NCBI GenBank assembly: GCA_921293015.1
Contig: OV121093.1
Coordinates: 28,716,622 to 28,780,621 of the forward strand
Reading direction: 5' to 3'
Origin: Phorcus lineatus
Lineage: Eukaryota > Mollusca > Gastropoda > Trochida > Trochidae
Length of the DNA: 64,000 bases
Of the stretch, positions 46,322 through 57,475 are shown in pieces; within the stretch, counting starts at the first letter, position 1, and every line of letters starts with the position of its first letter. Below the pieces are notes generated by a model, which ran no database searches, was not told the origin of the DNA, and saw only the letters and a program-made list of their open reading frames with translations. The position numbers and the translations under genes were made by a program.

Positions 46322-48436
46322 GCAAGAAAAAACTTTATATTCAACTTAATCTTATAACATAAGCTGCTAATATCAGAAATCACTAGTGGAGAACGGTTGA
46401 TACTAAATTCGGTATATTTATAAGTATCATACGTCAGAGCAATATACCTTCATCCTGTCTAGATGATGGCCTTTTTTGAAAAGTGATGCCTTTCGAATAA
46501 TTTGTATACATGTTTGGAATATAAATTATATGTATGAAACACAAAATGATGTATTTCAGGTCTTAAAGCCAATCGATGTCCAAAAGATTGTGCAGGCATA
46601 GACCGAAATGGGGACGAAGCCTGTGACAAACACACCCTGGATTGTTTGGAAGGTTGCAAGGTGGGGTTTTACGGCAACACGTGCAATTCAACCTGTGACG
46701 TCAACTGCTTGAGTAAGTCCTGCCAGCAAAATAACGGAGTGTGCATCTGCAGGACTGGCTATGACAGCTTGATGGGAAAATGTAAAATCACAAAAGGTAA
46801 TTATTGGCGAAATATAAGGTTGCATCATATGTTAAATGTAAATAATATGTAATTTATTTGATCTTTTTTCAAGGTACGAGATGTGTAATTGAAAATGGGC
46901 ACTGTATAGAAAACACTTGTAAATCCAGGGGAAGAAAACAGTGCATATATGGCTGTGTGGCGGGATGGTTTGGAGAGTTTTGTGACACGAGTTGTTCAAA
47001 ATCATGCGTCTGTGACCAGGAGTCAGGTACCTGTACTGGATGTGTAACAGGATGGTTTGGTGCAGAATGTGAGTCGCCCTGTAGTTCTGAATGTCATGAA
47101 AGCAACTGTCACAGAAACGGAAGTTGCGTTAAGGGATGCAAGGATGGATCATATGCAGAGAGATGTGAACTGAACTGTTCTCAACATTGTGTGTCTGGAT
47201 GTGATCAGCTGTCAGGAGAGTGTGTCCAGTGTGATGCAGGTTGGTATGATAGAACCTGTCAATCTGCGTGCAGTGCCGGATGTGCATGGTTCAACACAGA
47301 AGATGGCACCTGTGACAGGACGACAGGGCAATGTACAGGTAGAGTAAACTGTTGTGAAAATGTGACATGAACATATGAAATATAATTCAAAGAATTGATA
47401 TCTTGATAAACAAACGTAAATTTTCAGAAACATTAACTTGCAATTACCACTTTACAATAGAACTAAATATTTTCAGGAATATCGATGCCGTATGTCATAG
47501 GAGGGGGTGTTATTCTTTTCTTTCTTGTACTAGGTGTACTCATGGCCTGCTGCTTGCAAAGGTCAGTATCTCACAATGTCCTACTGGTCGTATTCATGGA
47601 CAAACGTTTGTTTAGCAGATATCAAGTTATCAATTTTCTGAAATACATGCCCTTTTTTCAGAATACGAGATGTTATGAAAGATGGCGTGGATTTTATTGG
47701 GCAGAACACTGCCCTGCAGTCTGTACAAGACAACGGTACTCATATGAGGTCAGTGGAGATAGGAAACTATGAGCACAACAATAGTGGATCTAACAAAGAT
47801 GACACGTATAACCACCTGTTTGACATTAAACCAATAGATGCTACCTTCTCCCTAGCTGATGGTGATCTAAAAACATCTTCAGGCTACACTGCCGTACGTC
47901 TTCTGTTCCCTGACCTTTCTGATCAAATTATGTTTGAAAATGAAGTTAGCAGTGACAGAGCGAGTGATGAAGAGGGCCTCTCACTATGTGGTGAACAGCA
48001 AGCAAGTGGAATGGATGAAGCAACAGGAGGTGTTGAAAAAGAACATATTACAGAACCAATCCATGAAAAGATCGTGCATTCTGATGAAGAAATACTTAAT
48101 ACGGAACCAATCCAGAGTCTGGCCTTACAGCCTCACAAAGAATTGATTAAAGAACTGAGCCAGAAATTAACCCTAATGTTTGACCAAAAGAAACAAATGC
48201 CAAAAGCAACCCAGATAGAGACTTTACGTCCTGATGAAGGATCCACTGTGGATGTAATCAATAACGTAAAGTTACCTTTTGACACTGAAGGAATTTGTGG
48301 GAATATTGTATTAGATGATGAAGATGAGGTCACTGGAAGGAAAGAAGCAATAGATGGATGTCCTGATCAAGGTGTTAGTAAACAGGAAACAGGGGAAGAT
48401 GAGGTCACTGGAAGTAGAGAAGCAATAGATGGATGA
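46258..48436 (+). CDS. MEGF/SREC-like EGF-repeat transmembrane receptor, paralogue of gene 1, about 541 aa
   Basis: Exons 46258-46321 (inferred), 46560-46796, 46874-47338, 47477-47561 and 47662-48436 total 1626 nt in one frame, ending TGA at 48434. Layout matches gene 1: signal peptide, cysteine-rich/EGF ectodomain (about residues 23-255), transmembrane helix (about 260-282), acidic tail (284-541). Exons 2 and 4 have the same lengths (237 and 85 nt) and phases as in gene 1. The EGF exon is shorter (465 versus 828 nt) and the tail longer. The role is inferred as a phagocytic/scavenger-type receptor. The tail ends inside a tandem repeat that has slipped frame. Exon 1 relies on a GC-AG intron and is the least certain part. 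Confidence 0.75.
46560..46796 (+). CDS. Gene 2 exon 2: N-terminal cysteine-rich/EGF module
   Basis: 237 nt, phase 1-1, TTTCAG acceptor and GTAATT donor. It encodes cysteine-rich sequence around CKVGFYGNTC and CICRTGY, matching gene 1 exon 2 in length and cysteine spacing. Confidence 0.85.
46874..47338 (+). CDS. Gene 2 exon 3: EGF-like repeats
   Basis: 465 nt (155 codons), phase 1-1, with about three to four EGF-like units containing GWFGEFCD, GWFGAEC and GWYDRTC cores. It shares with gene 1 the segment around CVSGCDQLSGECVQC, which is nearly identical and marks close paralogy. Confidence 0.86.
47477..47561 (+). CDS. Gene 2 exon 4: transmembrane helix
   Basis: 85 nt, phase 1 to 2, encoding YVIGGGVILFFLVLGVLMAC and a Cys-Leu-Gln-Arg stop-transfer. 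It matches gene 1's 85-nt exon residue by residue around the GGG turn. Confidence 0.86.
47662..48436 (+). CDS. Gene 2 exon 5: acidic cytoplasmic tail
   Basis: 258 codons, acidic and Ser/Thr-rich. Tyrosine sites include YEHN, YNHLF (equivalent of YDHLF in gene 1) and YTAV. The last 45 residues are two copies of a DEVTGxxEAIDG unit. A third copy of the unit lies directly downstream but out of frame, so the reading ends at TGA 48434. Confidence 0.82.
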
Positions 48437-48560
48437 AGATGAGGTCACTGGAAGGAGAGAAGCAATAGATGGATGTCCTGATCAAGGTGATGATAACAAT
48501 GAAACAGGGGAAGATGATCAGTTAGAAGTGGAAGACTGCAAAAATGTTGTTTTTCTCTGA
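48315..48560 (+). repeat. Coding tandem repeat at the end of gene 2
   Basis: Three units of a sequence starting GATGAGGTCACTGGAAG and, in units 1 and 3, continuing through ATGTCCTGATCAAGGTG to GAAACAGGGGAAGATGA. Unit 2 has lost its second half. Unit 3 keeps an open frame to a stop at about 48559, but in a register shifted by one base from units 1 and 2. Confidence 0.85.
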
Positions 48561-48601
48561 TGAAGTAGGTTTAGTGAATGATGATGCTTTTTGATACGAA
48601 T

Positions 48602-48870
48602 ATCAGATACAGAGAATCACATTTACCCATAGACATATGACTATCAGACACAGAGAATCACATTTACCCATAGACATATGACTATCAGATACAGAGAATC
48701 ACATTTACCCATAGACATATGACTATCAGATACAGAGAATCACATTTACCCATAGACATATGACTATCAGATACAGAGAATCACATTTACCCATAGACAT
48801 ATGACTATCAGATACAGAGAATCACATTAACACACAGACAGATGACTATCAGATACAGAGAATCACAGAT
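48602..48870. repeat. 41-bp minisatellite, about 6.5 units
   Basis: Units start at 48602, 48643, 48684, 48725, 48766, 48807 and 48848, each beginning ATCAGATACAGAGAATCAC. Most are identical, and the sixth differs by a few bases. It lies in the 3'UTR or flank of gene 2. Confidence 0.95.
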
Positions 48871-49242
48871 GACCAAAGTGTTGTTATTTTTATTTGTTAA
48901 AGCAGTATCAATGTAAACACAGCTCTGAATTGTTCACTTTACGAAATAGCTGTACACCAGCATCGAATATAAACATGGGTTGTAGGGTTGTACTGGTGCA
49001 GGTGAGTGACAGAACAATACGAAAAATGCAAGCCTTTGAACAAAATTCATTTTTTCAGTATCAGATTGCCACTTCAGCATCAGTAACTGTAAGTTGAGTA
49101 GGATATTGTATCAATCTGTAAAACACATTCTCTGAGAGTGTTGGTAGAGAAATTTCCACATTGTTTTAACATCAATTTTCACTTTAATGAACGTTGCTTG
49201 TATTTGTAAATTTTCTTGATCAATTTTGTTAAACATCGCACT
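48871..49242. other. 3' flank of gene 2, no gene recognised
   Basis: AT-rich, no feature recognised beyond weak similarity to sequence before segment A copy 1. Confidence 0.4.
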
Positions 49243-50100
49243 ATCTGGTTTTAATTAAATGTTGTTGTTTTTTTATGTATCAACGGTCTCTGTGCTTGTC
49301 CTTTTGTAAATATTTTCAATGTCGGCGATGTGATTAAGTTTCACTCTGCCGATGGCTCAAATATTTTCTAAATTACACCGAACAATAACTAAGTCACTTA
49401 ATCTGTATTTTTAGATATGTTTGAAGCCTTTACTGACTCACTGCATGAATTAAACATGTTTGATGTACACGTTATGAGGAAAAGCTGTCATGAAATAAGA
49501 GCACAATCTACCACCTGTCTGACTGTTTATCTGAGAATACGTTATGGTTGTTCTTCGTAAAAGTTCCCCTGACATTCGACATATATTGTGAGCTACTGAG
49601 TTTTGTTGAAAAGGATTGAGAATTAATTGCAAATATCCTCATCTCCAGGAAATGTATACGTTAAAAGGAATATCAAATTAAATCTTAATCAATATGTATG
49701 AAAGACAACTTTTTTTATGTAAACTTTGAAAGCGAATACTTTCACAACTCTTGAAATTGTGTCCTGATCGAAAATAAAAGGGATGAAAAATTTACGAGAA
49801 ACAGAACTCACTCTATACTGTATAGTTACCAGGAAATAACATACTTTCAGATTCACATTTTGTTTCACATTCCTGTTGCCAAGCTGTAAAAATACTGTTA
49901 ATAAAATGTGTGCTCATCTGGGTCAGAGGTAGAGAATCTAAGTTGTATTCGTTGAAATAAATCTATCAAGCTTAAGTTATTGTAACCTGTTTTATCATGC
50001 AGTGAAACAAAGGCTTTACATACAATTGTATGTCTTTGATACAGGTAAACCGTGTTTTTCACCTGAAGGTTGAAAAACTGCTAAAGAGTCCTCAAGGAAA
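49243..50100. repeat. Paralogous segment A (copy 2)
   Basis: Collinear with 15480-16030 (landmarks described there) with extra sequence inserted around 49550-49830. Non-coding on both copies. Confidence 0.65.
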
Positions 50101-50379
50101 GGTGGACTGTTCCCTCACGAGGCCTCTATGTGAAATGTCGATACTGATAAATCATCACAAACTCTTTTGAAATGTTATCCTTATCTTTCTCTTTAGTATT
50201 ATCGGTCTGCACTCTATGGTTCTAAAATATACTCTTTGTTAATTGGTCTTAGCAACCCCAACAAGTTCATTTCAGAACTGAACACTTCCAAAACTGAAAC
50301 AATAAAACACAATGTTAATACAATAGGAATGGCAGCTAATGAGGAGAGGGGAATTGGAAGAAGCGACCAATGGGTGGTA

Positions 50380-50505
50380 CTGCACTGAAATTCAGCATTG
50401 CACCCAAACCTTACTGTTTGTAGAACAGTTGTCCACTGCAGACAAAGTTGCCGAGCAGGGTTCGAACCACTGACCTCCGTATCCGAAGCCAAACTCTATC
50501 TTAAA
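50380..50505 (-). repeat. tRNA-SINE family member, copy 3 (best preserved)
   Basis: On the minus strand an anticodon-arm-like CTTCGGATACGGAGG is followed by a T-arm/B-box GGTTCGAACCCTGC, then CTCGGCAACTTTG and GTTTGGGTGCAATGCTGAAT. This is the order expected of a tRNA-derived SINE: RNA polymerase III head followed by an unrelated body. Same orientation as copy 1, and it lies between segments A and B as copy 1 does. Confidence 0.7.
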
Positions 50506-52930
50506 GAGTGCAATACTCTATACTTTTAAAACCATGTAAGCAAATTAAGGTTACTATATAGTTCCAGATCTACATACATTCAATCCTAAAACATCTGCTA
50601 AATGTATTTACATTATCGGATTATTGAGAATGCTATCGGAAAGTAATGAAAGTCGGTGAACTAAACGTTTGTTAAGTAAACCTGTTAAAGAGAGAGTTAT
50701 TTTTAATCCTTTTCCGCCTAACGTCTTCTTTTCACCAACCTACTTACTGCAAGGAAAATAATGTTCCACATTTCAATCCAATTTTTAGTATCTGAACCGT
50801 GTGAGCTGTAACAACATGTGTTTAACATGTGTAAAATAATGTATTTGATACCCGAAACAAGCGTATTTATAACAAAACATACGTACAATGTACAAGGATA
50901 TATTATAAATTATGCTAATCAGGTGACATCATGGTTCTTCCTTGTTGATGTTCTTATTGAATTTATATTAATTTATTTGTTATAAATACGTTTGTAATGC
51001 GATGTTAACGATCAAATCGTTTCATCCCTGATGAGTCAATACTATTGATGAAATACTCGTATAGGTTTAAAATGATTCTTAAATGACTATTTGAAGTATG
51101 TTATATGATATATATATGTGTGTGTGTGTGTGTCAGAGTGATATATTTTATTATTGTAATATATTTCATTATGGAATGTTTTAATTGTACATATCATGTC
51201 TCTAATACAATGTTTTATTTCAGGTTGTCTCTTGTAACCAAATAGTTACAGTGTCCATGGCCTGCAGTTGATAAGCTTTTAATAAATCTATTAGCTTTCT
51301 CTCTATTATTCTCTGGTGTGACTGCTTGCCCAGTTCACCACCTCAGCTCTCTTTCCTTTGTTCTAACTATGGTTAGGTAAGCGCACTCCTGGAAAAGCAT
51401 GCTTTCAGAAGTTATAAAGTTAACCAACACTAATGTTCAATTGCACTACGATATTATCACCTTTGAGAAGCACTACACAGACAGACATCTCAAGCCATAT
51501 TTTGACATCTTCTGTGTTTCTCATCTCATTCTATATCACAGGTTAGTTATTCATCTTTTTGTATCTAATATATATTGATAGGGTATAAATATCAATACAT
51601 TAATCGTTAGGATTTTGTGCGCATGATGTATGAATGTATTGTAGTTTATATAGTACATGCTAAAGGTAAGTTTTATTTATCACACTTAGTGTTTGTAATG
51701 CTCTGGTTGCATTGAACATACTTTCATCAACCTTCCAGATCAAGTACATGATCGGTGTAAAAATTTAACAATATCTTTTATATTAGCTTTTTGTCAAAAT
51801 GTAGATTTTGTATTACTTCACAGGCTAATGGTTTTTATGCTGTATATATCCTATTTTACCTTCATAATTAGCATATAGCAAGCACAAGTAACGTATGTGC
51901 TTATGGCATCATAACATATTATATATGTGTTAGAGTACATGTAAAACTGTAATGTACATAATTCATATTTGCAAGAATAGTGTTATGCTTATACGATATA
52001 TGCTGTATGTCTAATATGTGCATTCACCTTTTTTATAAGCATTATCGTATTTATATATTATATATAGGTAGGGTAAAGGTTTAAATATTACCGGTTATTA
52101 TAATTTACATTATTTATATTTAGTATAGTTTGTTACTATGCTAGTATGTTCAGGTGTTCCCATGCTTTTAACATGTGCTAAGGTATATATATCTTCTGTG
52201 TATATTTTTGGTTAGGGTTTAGGTAAGTTATGTTTACATGCCTTATATTTGGATGCATCAGTTATTTTATACCATTAATTATTTTAGGTACATGTAGCCA
52301 TGTGATTGGACAGAGTTCTCTCGTCACGATATCACCTGAATACCATATATTTGGTATGTTTCATATTGTTTTATATTTTCATTGTATAATATTCATACTT
52401 TGTATTATTTGTTCCTAACATATATTGTTGGCCAAATGTCTTGTATTTTCAATACAGGTATTTGCATTTCCATGTTTGTATGATATTTAACCATGATACA
52501 ATGTAATGCAGATAATGTAATCTTTTGCTGGTATTTCATATATTCAATGATGTGCTTAAATATGATTCTTTATGCCACGGATATAAGTATTTGTGATATT
52601 CAAGTACATGTAACTCATAATATAATTTGTAAGATATAAGCCCTATTTGATTTTATGGAATTGTGTATTATGTTTTATTTGTGTATTCTTACTTATGTAT
52701 TTTACAAATTGTTACAGGGTGAAAACAAACGTACACCATTGAAGTTATCTTCATATAACTTAATGGAATAAAGTCAGTCGAACCCACCAGCAGTGCTTGT
52801 CGTCATTTGTACAAGTTAACCCTGCTACATCAATTAAATGAAAGTAAGATATATAGCCTTCTAATTTCCCATAAAAAATCTTGAAGCTCTTTAAAGGTTT
52901 CTCTACATACAAATCTTCTAGCTATCTTCT
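50506..52930. other. No gene recognised
   Basis: Strongly AT-rich. A (TG)n microsatellite lies at 51117-51133. An AATAAATC-type site at about 51282 followed by pyrimidine-rich DNA hints at a solo LTR, but I found no TG...CA boundary pair or duplication to support one. Confidence 0.4.
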
Positions 52931-52939
52931 TTCAAATAT

Positions 52940-53510
52940 TTACAGATACTGGTGGAAAATCTTACTCCTACTATTGAACTTCGGCTAATTATTTGAAACC
53001 TCGGCACCGATTCAACAAACACAACAGCGGAGATGACTCTGCATGAACTGCACGCTTTTCACGTGCTATCCCGGCGCTCTTTATCACCGTTAAATAACTG
53101 AAATGCATGCAAATTTTAATTGTTTAAAATACATGTCATGTACAGCATAGCGAAATAAGGTAAACAAGGCATTCATGTTTGGCACATGACAATGTGGAAT
53201 TTGCTAGAGATAAATGAATGCAATGTATATAACAATTAATTTTTACATATGATAGATATTAAACATATAGAGAGATAATAGACATAGTGAGTTACTGATA
53301 TTACAATTCTAAAACTATTTTCAAATATTTCCAAAAGGAATAGTCAAAACACATATCATTCAAAAGAACTCTCTTCACAGTTTTGACTTTCTAAAAAGTA
53401 TAGTTATCTAAAACTGTGTTAGGTAATGTTTTGGACGATAATGTAACACACTGTTAGATTCAAAGATAAAATCGTTCCCCGTATATTGAATGTGAAAATA
53501 CAACATTCAC
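52940..53510. repeat. Paralogous segment B (copy 3), downstream of the truncated TRIM
   Basis: Matches 36370-36900 (landmarks given there) and lies directly before the truncated TRIM 3' end, in the same relation as the intact locus. Confidence 0.7.
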
Positions 53511-53512
53511 AT

Positions 53513-53760
53513 CTAACCAAATCTGTATTTGTGTAAACCTTTTGACAGCAACACAACACACAGTTTATCTCCATCAACACAAAGGCCAGTTGGATGATGT
53601 AAACCATCCTCTGCTGTCAAAATTTCTCTGAGATACTCTCCTCTCTGACTCAGTTGAATCACTTTGTGTGTCCAATAGTCCGCTACAAGAATGGCTCCTG
53701 TACTGGTGGATGTGATTCCAAGTGGATCTCTCAATGCTCTGTCTCCAGTAGGTGTGTATG
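53513..53760 (-). pseudogene. 3' end of a second TRIM gene, cut off by a LINE
   Basis: Minus-strand frame ending TAG at 53513 encodes the last propeller-like repeats (GAILVADYWTHKVIQLSQRG, HHPTGLCVDGDKLCV, HKYRFG), about three quarters identical by eye to the end of the protein at 36919. Homology continues to 53760 (GGTGTGTATG) and then stops abruptly at a GATA array. The rest of the gene must lie beyond the insertions, outside the window. Confidence 0.82.
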
Positions 53761-54705
53761 ATAGATAGATAGATCGTCTTTATTTCCTCCAAAATTGAAG
53801 ATAAATATGCATGATACAGTTGATAATACATAATTCAAACATGCTAAAATGTATATACATGTATATCAATAGGTATAAATAAATATGAATATGAGAATCT
53901 AGAAACTAGTAATTGTTTCCATTTACGAAGAGCTATACTTGTTGTTTTCATACATTTGATCCACAAATTGGTATCAAGATTTTTAACATACTCATTTGGT
54001 ATACCTACAAGTAGAAAACTTAATAGAACATCGTCATCATCATTCCAAAGACTAACAAAGGTTTCTACATCCAGGATATCAATGAGAGAGTCAAATAGAC
54101 GATCTCTTTCACAAACTGTTTCTTTACAATATAAGATGATGTGTTTAACAATGTCATAGGCATGTGTACCGCACAGGCGTTCATTAGATTGTATAGCAAA
54201 AGTCCCTACTCGAATAAGGTAGGATATGTCGTAAAAGCAATCAGAATCATTGAGATTGATTAACCAAAGTCTATTTCCAGATTGGTTACGTATAAGAGAG
54301 TATCTCTGGAAATTTACCCTGTAATTTAGTTCAAAGGTAGAAATTTTCTGATTCACAAGTTTTGACCATTCATTTTTAGTGATAAACATAGACGATTTTC
54401 GATACATATCAACATATTCAGTAAGATCATATTTATGGTCCAGATTTAACATATGGTGCATAGGAGAAGACTTACATTTCAGAATATTTCTAAACATAAC
54501 ATCATAGTCATTTTAGAAAAACCTTGTACCTTTTAACAGAAGTACTTTTGTACACATTCGAGCATATCATACTCTTTAGCTGATAGTTGACACCAAACGT
54601 TGCAAGAGAATAGACCACATGGTAGTATAATGTGTTCCCATATACACACAGCATGCATAGGGTGGAGACCACCAAAATACAAACCATGAATGTGGTTTAC
54701 TTTAA
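53757..54705 (-). mobile_element. LINE 3' portion inserted in the second TRIM copy, (TATC)n tail
   Basis: On the minus strand the element ends AATAAAGACGATCTATCTAT, a tail of tandem TATC. Upstream it carries the C-terminal part of a LINE polyprotein. At 54705 it is interrupted by the gypsy LTR. Family differs from the LINE at 25008, which has a CTGT tail. Confidence 0.75.
53844..54497 (-). CDS. LINE ORF2 C-terminal fragment
   Basis: 217 codons without RT catalytic motifs. The C-terminal half has LCGTHAYDIVKHIILYC and RDRLFDSL, the C...H...C knuckle region found after the RT in CR1/Jockey/I-type LINEs. Similar sequence continues upstream past frameshifts to about 54690 (a CIWEHIILPCGLFSCNVW-like segment). 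It is a broken remnant. Confidence 0.7.
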   Translation of the reverse strand: MFRNILKCKSSPMHHMLNLDHKYDLTEYVDMYRKSSMFITKNEWSKLVNQKISTFELNYRVNFQRYSLIRNQSGNRLWLINLNDSDCFYDISYLIRVGTFAIQSNERLCGTHAYDIVKHIILYCKETVCERDRLFDSLIDILDVETFVSLWNDDDDVLLSFLLVGIPNEYVKNLDTNLWIKCMKTTSIALRKWKQLLVSRFSYSYLFIPIDIHVYTF

Positions 54706-56038
54706 TGTGGCAGGCAGTTGTATATATGTATATTTTATAATAAAGTTGTAATTCTTTTCAAGTCTTTCTGTTTTTATTCATAACTTTTAAGTTGCAAGTT
54801 ATTAATTTCCAGTTGTTTGAGAAGTAGTACCTTTAGGTAAGGTTGCTTATGCATTGGGTTAGTCCATCTATTATTAGAAGGGAGTTTGGGTTAAGTCATT
54901 TTTACTATAATCTATTTCTGTCAATTAACCCAATCTGTGCTCTCATTGGCTGATTTGAATCAGTCAATGTTCTTCCATATTGTTCACACATCTCTCACTG
55001 CACTGAGCACAGCAAGAAGACAAGACTGACGTATTCAAGTTACAATATCATTTACTAAGGTTAGTAATTATTGTAATCATAAGCTTAAATGTAGCCTTTG
55101 GGATAGTGTAAAGTATTTCTATTAAATTACATGAATCTCATATCTTATTAACTTTGTAAAACTAAACATGGTATTGGTAATGGTAATGGTATAGTCGCCA
55201 TTTTGAATTACTTTCTAAAAGTATTTAATCTACTTCATTTGTTATATTTTAAGCTAAAGTAATCTTTTATTTCTTTCTTCTCTGTGTATGAATGTATTCT
55301 GAGCGAGTATGGAATGAGTTGAGTGAAAGTATTTAAGTGTTTTAAAAGTGTGAATAATTCTGTCATGATAACGTCAGGTATGGCACGTTGCCTTATCATA
55401 TTTAAGCAAGTAGATCAATTTGTATATGGTTCTATTATTATATTTAGGACACCTTGATGACATATTGCCGTAACGTGGTTATGGATTAACACCCCGGAAC
55501 CACATTCAGGGTATGATATTTAAATATTTTATATTTATATGCATTGTATTTATTTTCCATTATGCATTAAGGGCATAATATAATGTTCATATTGTTGATA
55601 ATGATAATCACAATGTGATGATTAGTTAATATTAATATCATAAGCGTGTATGTTGTAATTCAACATTTCTCAATATGTATTGTGAAATGAAGCTCATAAA
55701 TTACCTCCCTTGATTGGTATGTGCCACATGAAGCACTTATTATGGAATTTATCCATTTTCACATAATGTAATTGGTTTTGTATCAATTATCACAAAGAAT
55801 GTTTATATGTTGTGTTTAATTACATAATACAATATATTGTGTAATGATGGTTTGATGAGTGAGTTATATATGTTTTATGTATGTTTATGCAATGTTGTGA
55901 TGGATTTTATATTGTATACAATTGTGTTTTGCAGGGTGTCTTATATCCACCTAGTGCTGGTTTAGCACGAGTGATTAAAAACTCACAACCCGTGACCCCT
56001 TGTTGGTTGTTCTTATGGCCCGATAAGACCCGGTTACA
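54706..56038 (+). repeat. 5' LTR (right boundary provisional)
   Basis: Aligned with the 3' copy over 54706-55954; beyond that the partner is outside the window. I place the end at ...GGTTACA (56038) because a primer-binding-site-like sequence follows. An AATAAA lies at 54739. Length would be about 1.33 kb, long for the group. Confidence 0.7.
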
Positions 56039-56040
56039 GA

Positions 56041-56060
56041 ATGGAGCCCCCAGTGAGGAT
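56041..56060 (+). other. Candidate primer binding site
   Basis: TGGAGCCCCCAGTGAGGAT begins three bases after the proposed LTR end and starts TGG as tRNA 3' ends demand. The priming tRNA was not identified. Depends on the LTR boundary being right. Confidence 0.4.
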
Positions 56061-56730
56061 TTGTTGATCAACCACGTTGGATTGAGATCTTGGCCTTACC
56101 CATCATGGATATGGATGTTCCCGATCGTCAGTGACCTTGTGACCTTGTGACCTTCTTACCTTGTGCCTTTGACCTTGGATATATATTGTGACATTCTTAG
56201 ATGTGTTTTGTGATTTAGGATGTGACTTTGGATTCTTGGACACTATCACGGTATTTACCCTTTGTGTTTTTGATATGTATTTTGCCGTATGATTGATGTG
56301 ACATTGACATTATTATCTGTTAAAAGACTATATAATTTTTAATTTTGTGATTCTTCACTGATAGGTTAATTATTTGACTATCATCTCATATTGCCGGCTT
56401 AGTTTATTTCTAAAGTTTGTTATTATTTTGCTGCAGCTATTTAACATGTAATTATTTGGTATTTATTCATTACTTTTTCTGCATTGCTTAAATATTGCAA
56501 TTTCTAATTGTTTCCAATTTATCATGTAACTTTAAATTTGTTCATAGTTTGATTTGTTTACATTTTGGTGATCATCGCCGAATCAAGGTGTACTTAGCTT
56601 AGTGTTTGTTTATATCATGTAGGCCTACAATCTCAGAATCTACATTTAGGTTAATCTTACTTACTGTAGTCAGATTAACTTACGTTTAGATTAATTAGTT
56701 AGTTAATTAGTTAGTTTATTGATTGATATA

Positions 56731-56820
56731 TTGGTTAATTAATTTGTTAATTGGTTAATTAATTTGTTAATTGGTTAATTAAGTGGTCAATTGTTTAATT
56801 GGTGTGTTAATTGGTTAATT
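56731..56820. repeat. 20-bp tandem repeat, 4.5 units
   Basis: Units TTGGTTAATTAATTTGTTAA start at 56731, 56751, 56771, 56791 and 56811; the third and fourth are diverged. Confidence 0.88.
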
Positions 56821-57334
56821 ACTTATTCACACATTTTGTTTGAATGTAATCATGTGAGTTTGTGTGTTTGAATATTCTATACTCTGCTTTCCTGCTTATT
56901 CATAATAAATAACTTTTAGATAGGTTTAAATAAAATTTCATATGTGAGTCTTCAATTAATTGACTGCCTTACGACCGACTTCTTTGCAATATATACTGCA
57001 CTGCACTTACATTCTTCCTCTATTAATTACCATGCCTTAGCTCTTTCTTTTCCCTTTACTTCTTTCCTTTGTTCTTTCTTGGGTTTAGGAACTTAGGTTA
57101 ATATACTTGGGTTTGTGTGTTTAGATTGATAAACTGTGGGAAATTTATCTTGCTAAATATATCTTTGTAGCTTAACTTAGGTTACTTTGATTGAGGTATA
57201 GTTTTGTTTATTGTGGTAAATATTTAGTGTATTCTCAGATATCTTTAATCTTTAGTTTAGTTAATTTGCAGTTACAATTCCGATACACATAATGGAAATA
57301 CATATAGTCATTTCATCTCATAAATCCTAATGTA

Positions 57335-57475
57335 GTTTACATATTTCCCCTTTGTGTTTCAGTGTTAATTTGCCCTAAATTATCCCAACAGTTACACATA
57401 TCCCTTTGTGTTTCAGAACAACCATGCCCTAAATTGCCACCACAGTTACATATTACCCTTTGAGTTTCAGGTGGA
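57335..57475 (+). repeat. About 55-bp tandem repeat carrying splice-acceptor-like sites
   Basis: Three units, each with CATATTTCCCCTTTGTGTTT-like pyrimidine-rich sequence ending in CAG (about 57361, 57416 and 57470) followed by a CCCTAAATT- or TCCTAACTT-type segment. Confidence 0.65.

Noticed and set aside
48602-48870. CRISPR array
   Set aside because: Repeats are contiguous 41-bp units without unique spacers, in a eukaryotic context next to a gene.
51220-52850. Solo LTR
   Set aside because: AATAAA and AT-richness are suggestive, but no TG...CA ends, duplication or second copy could be shown.
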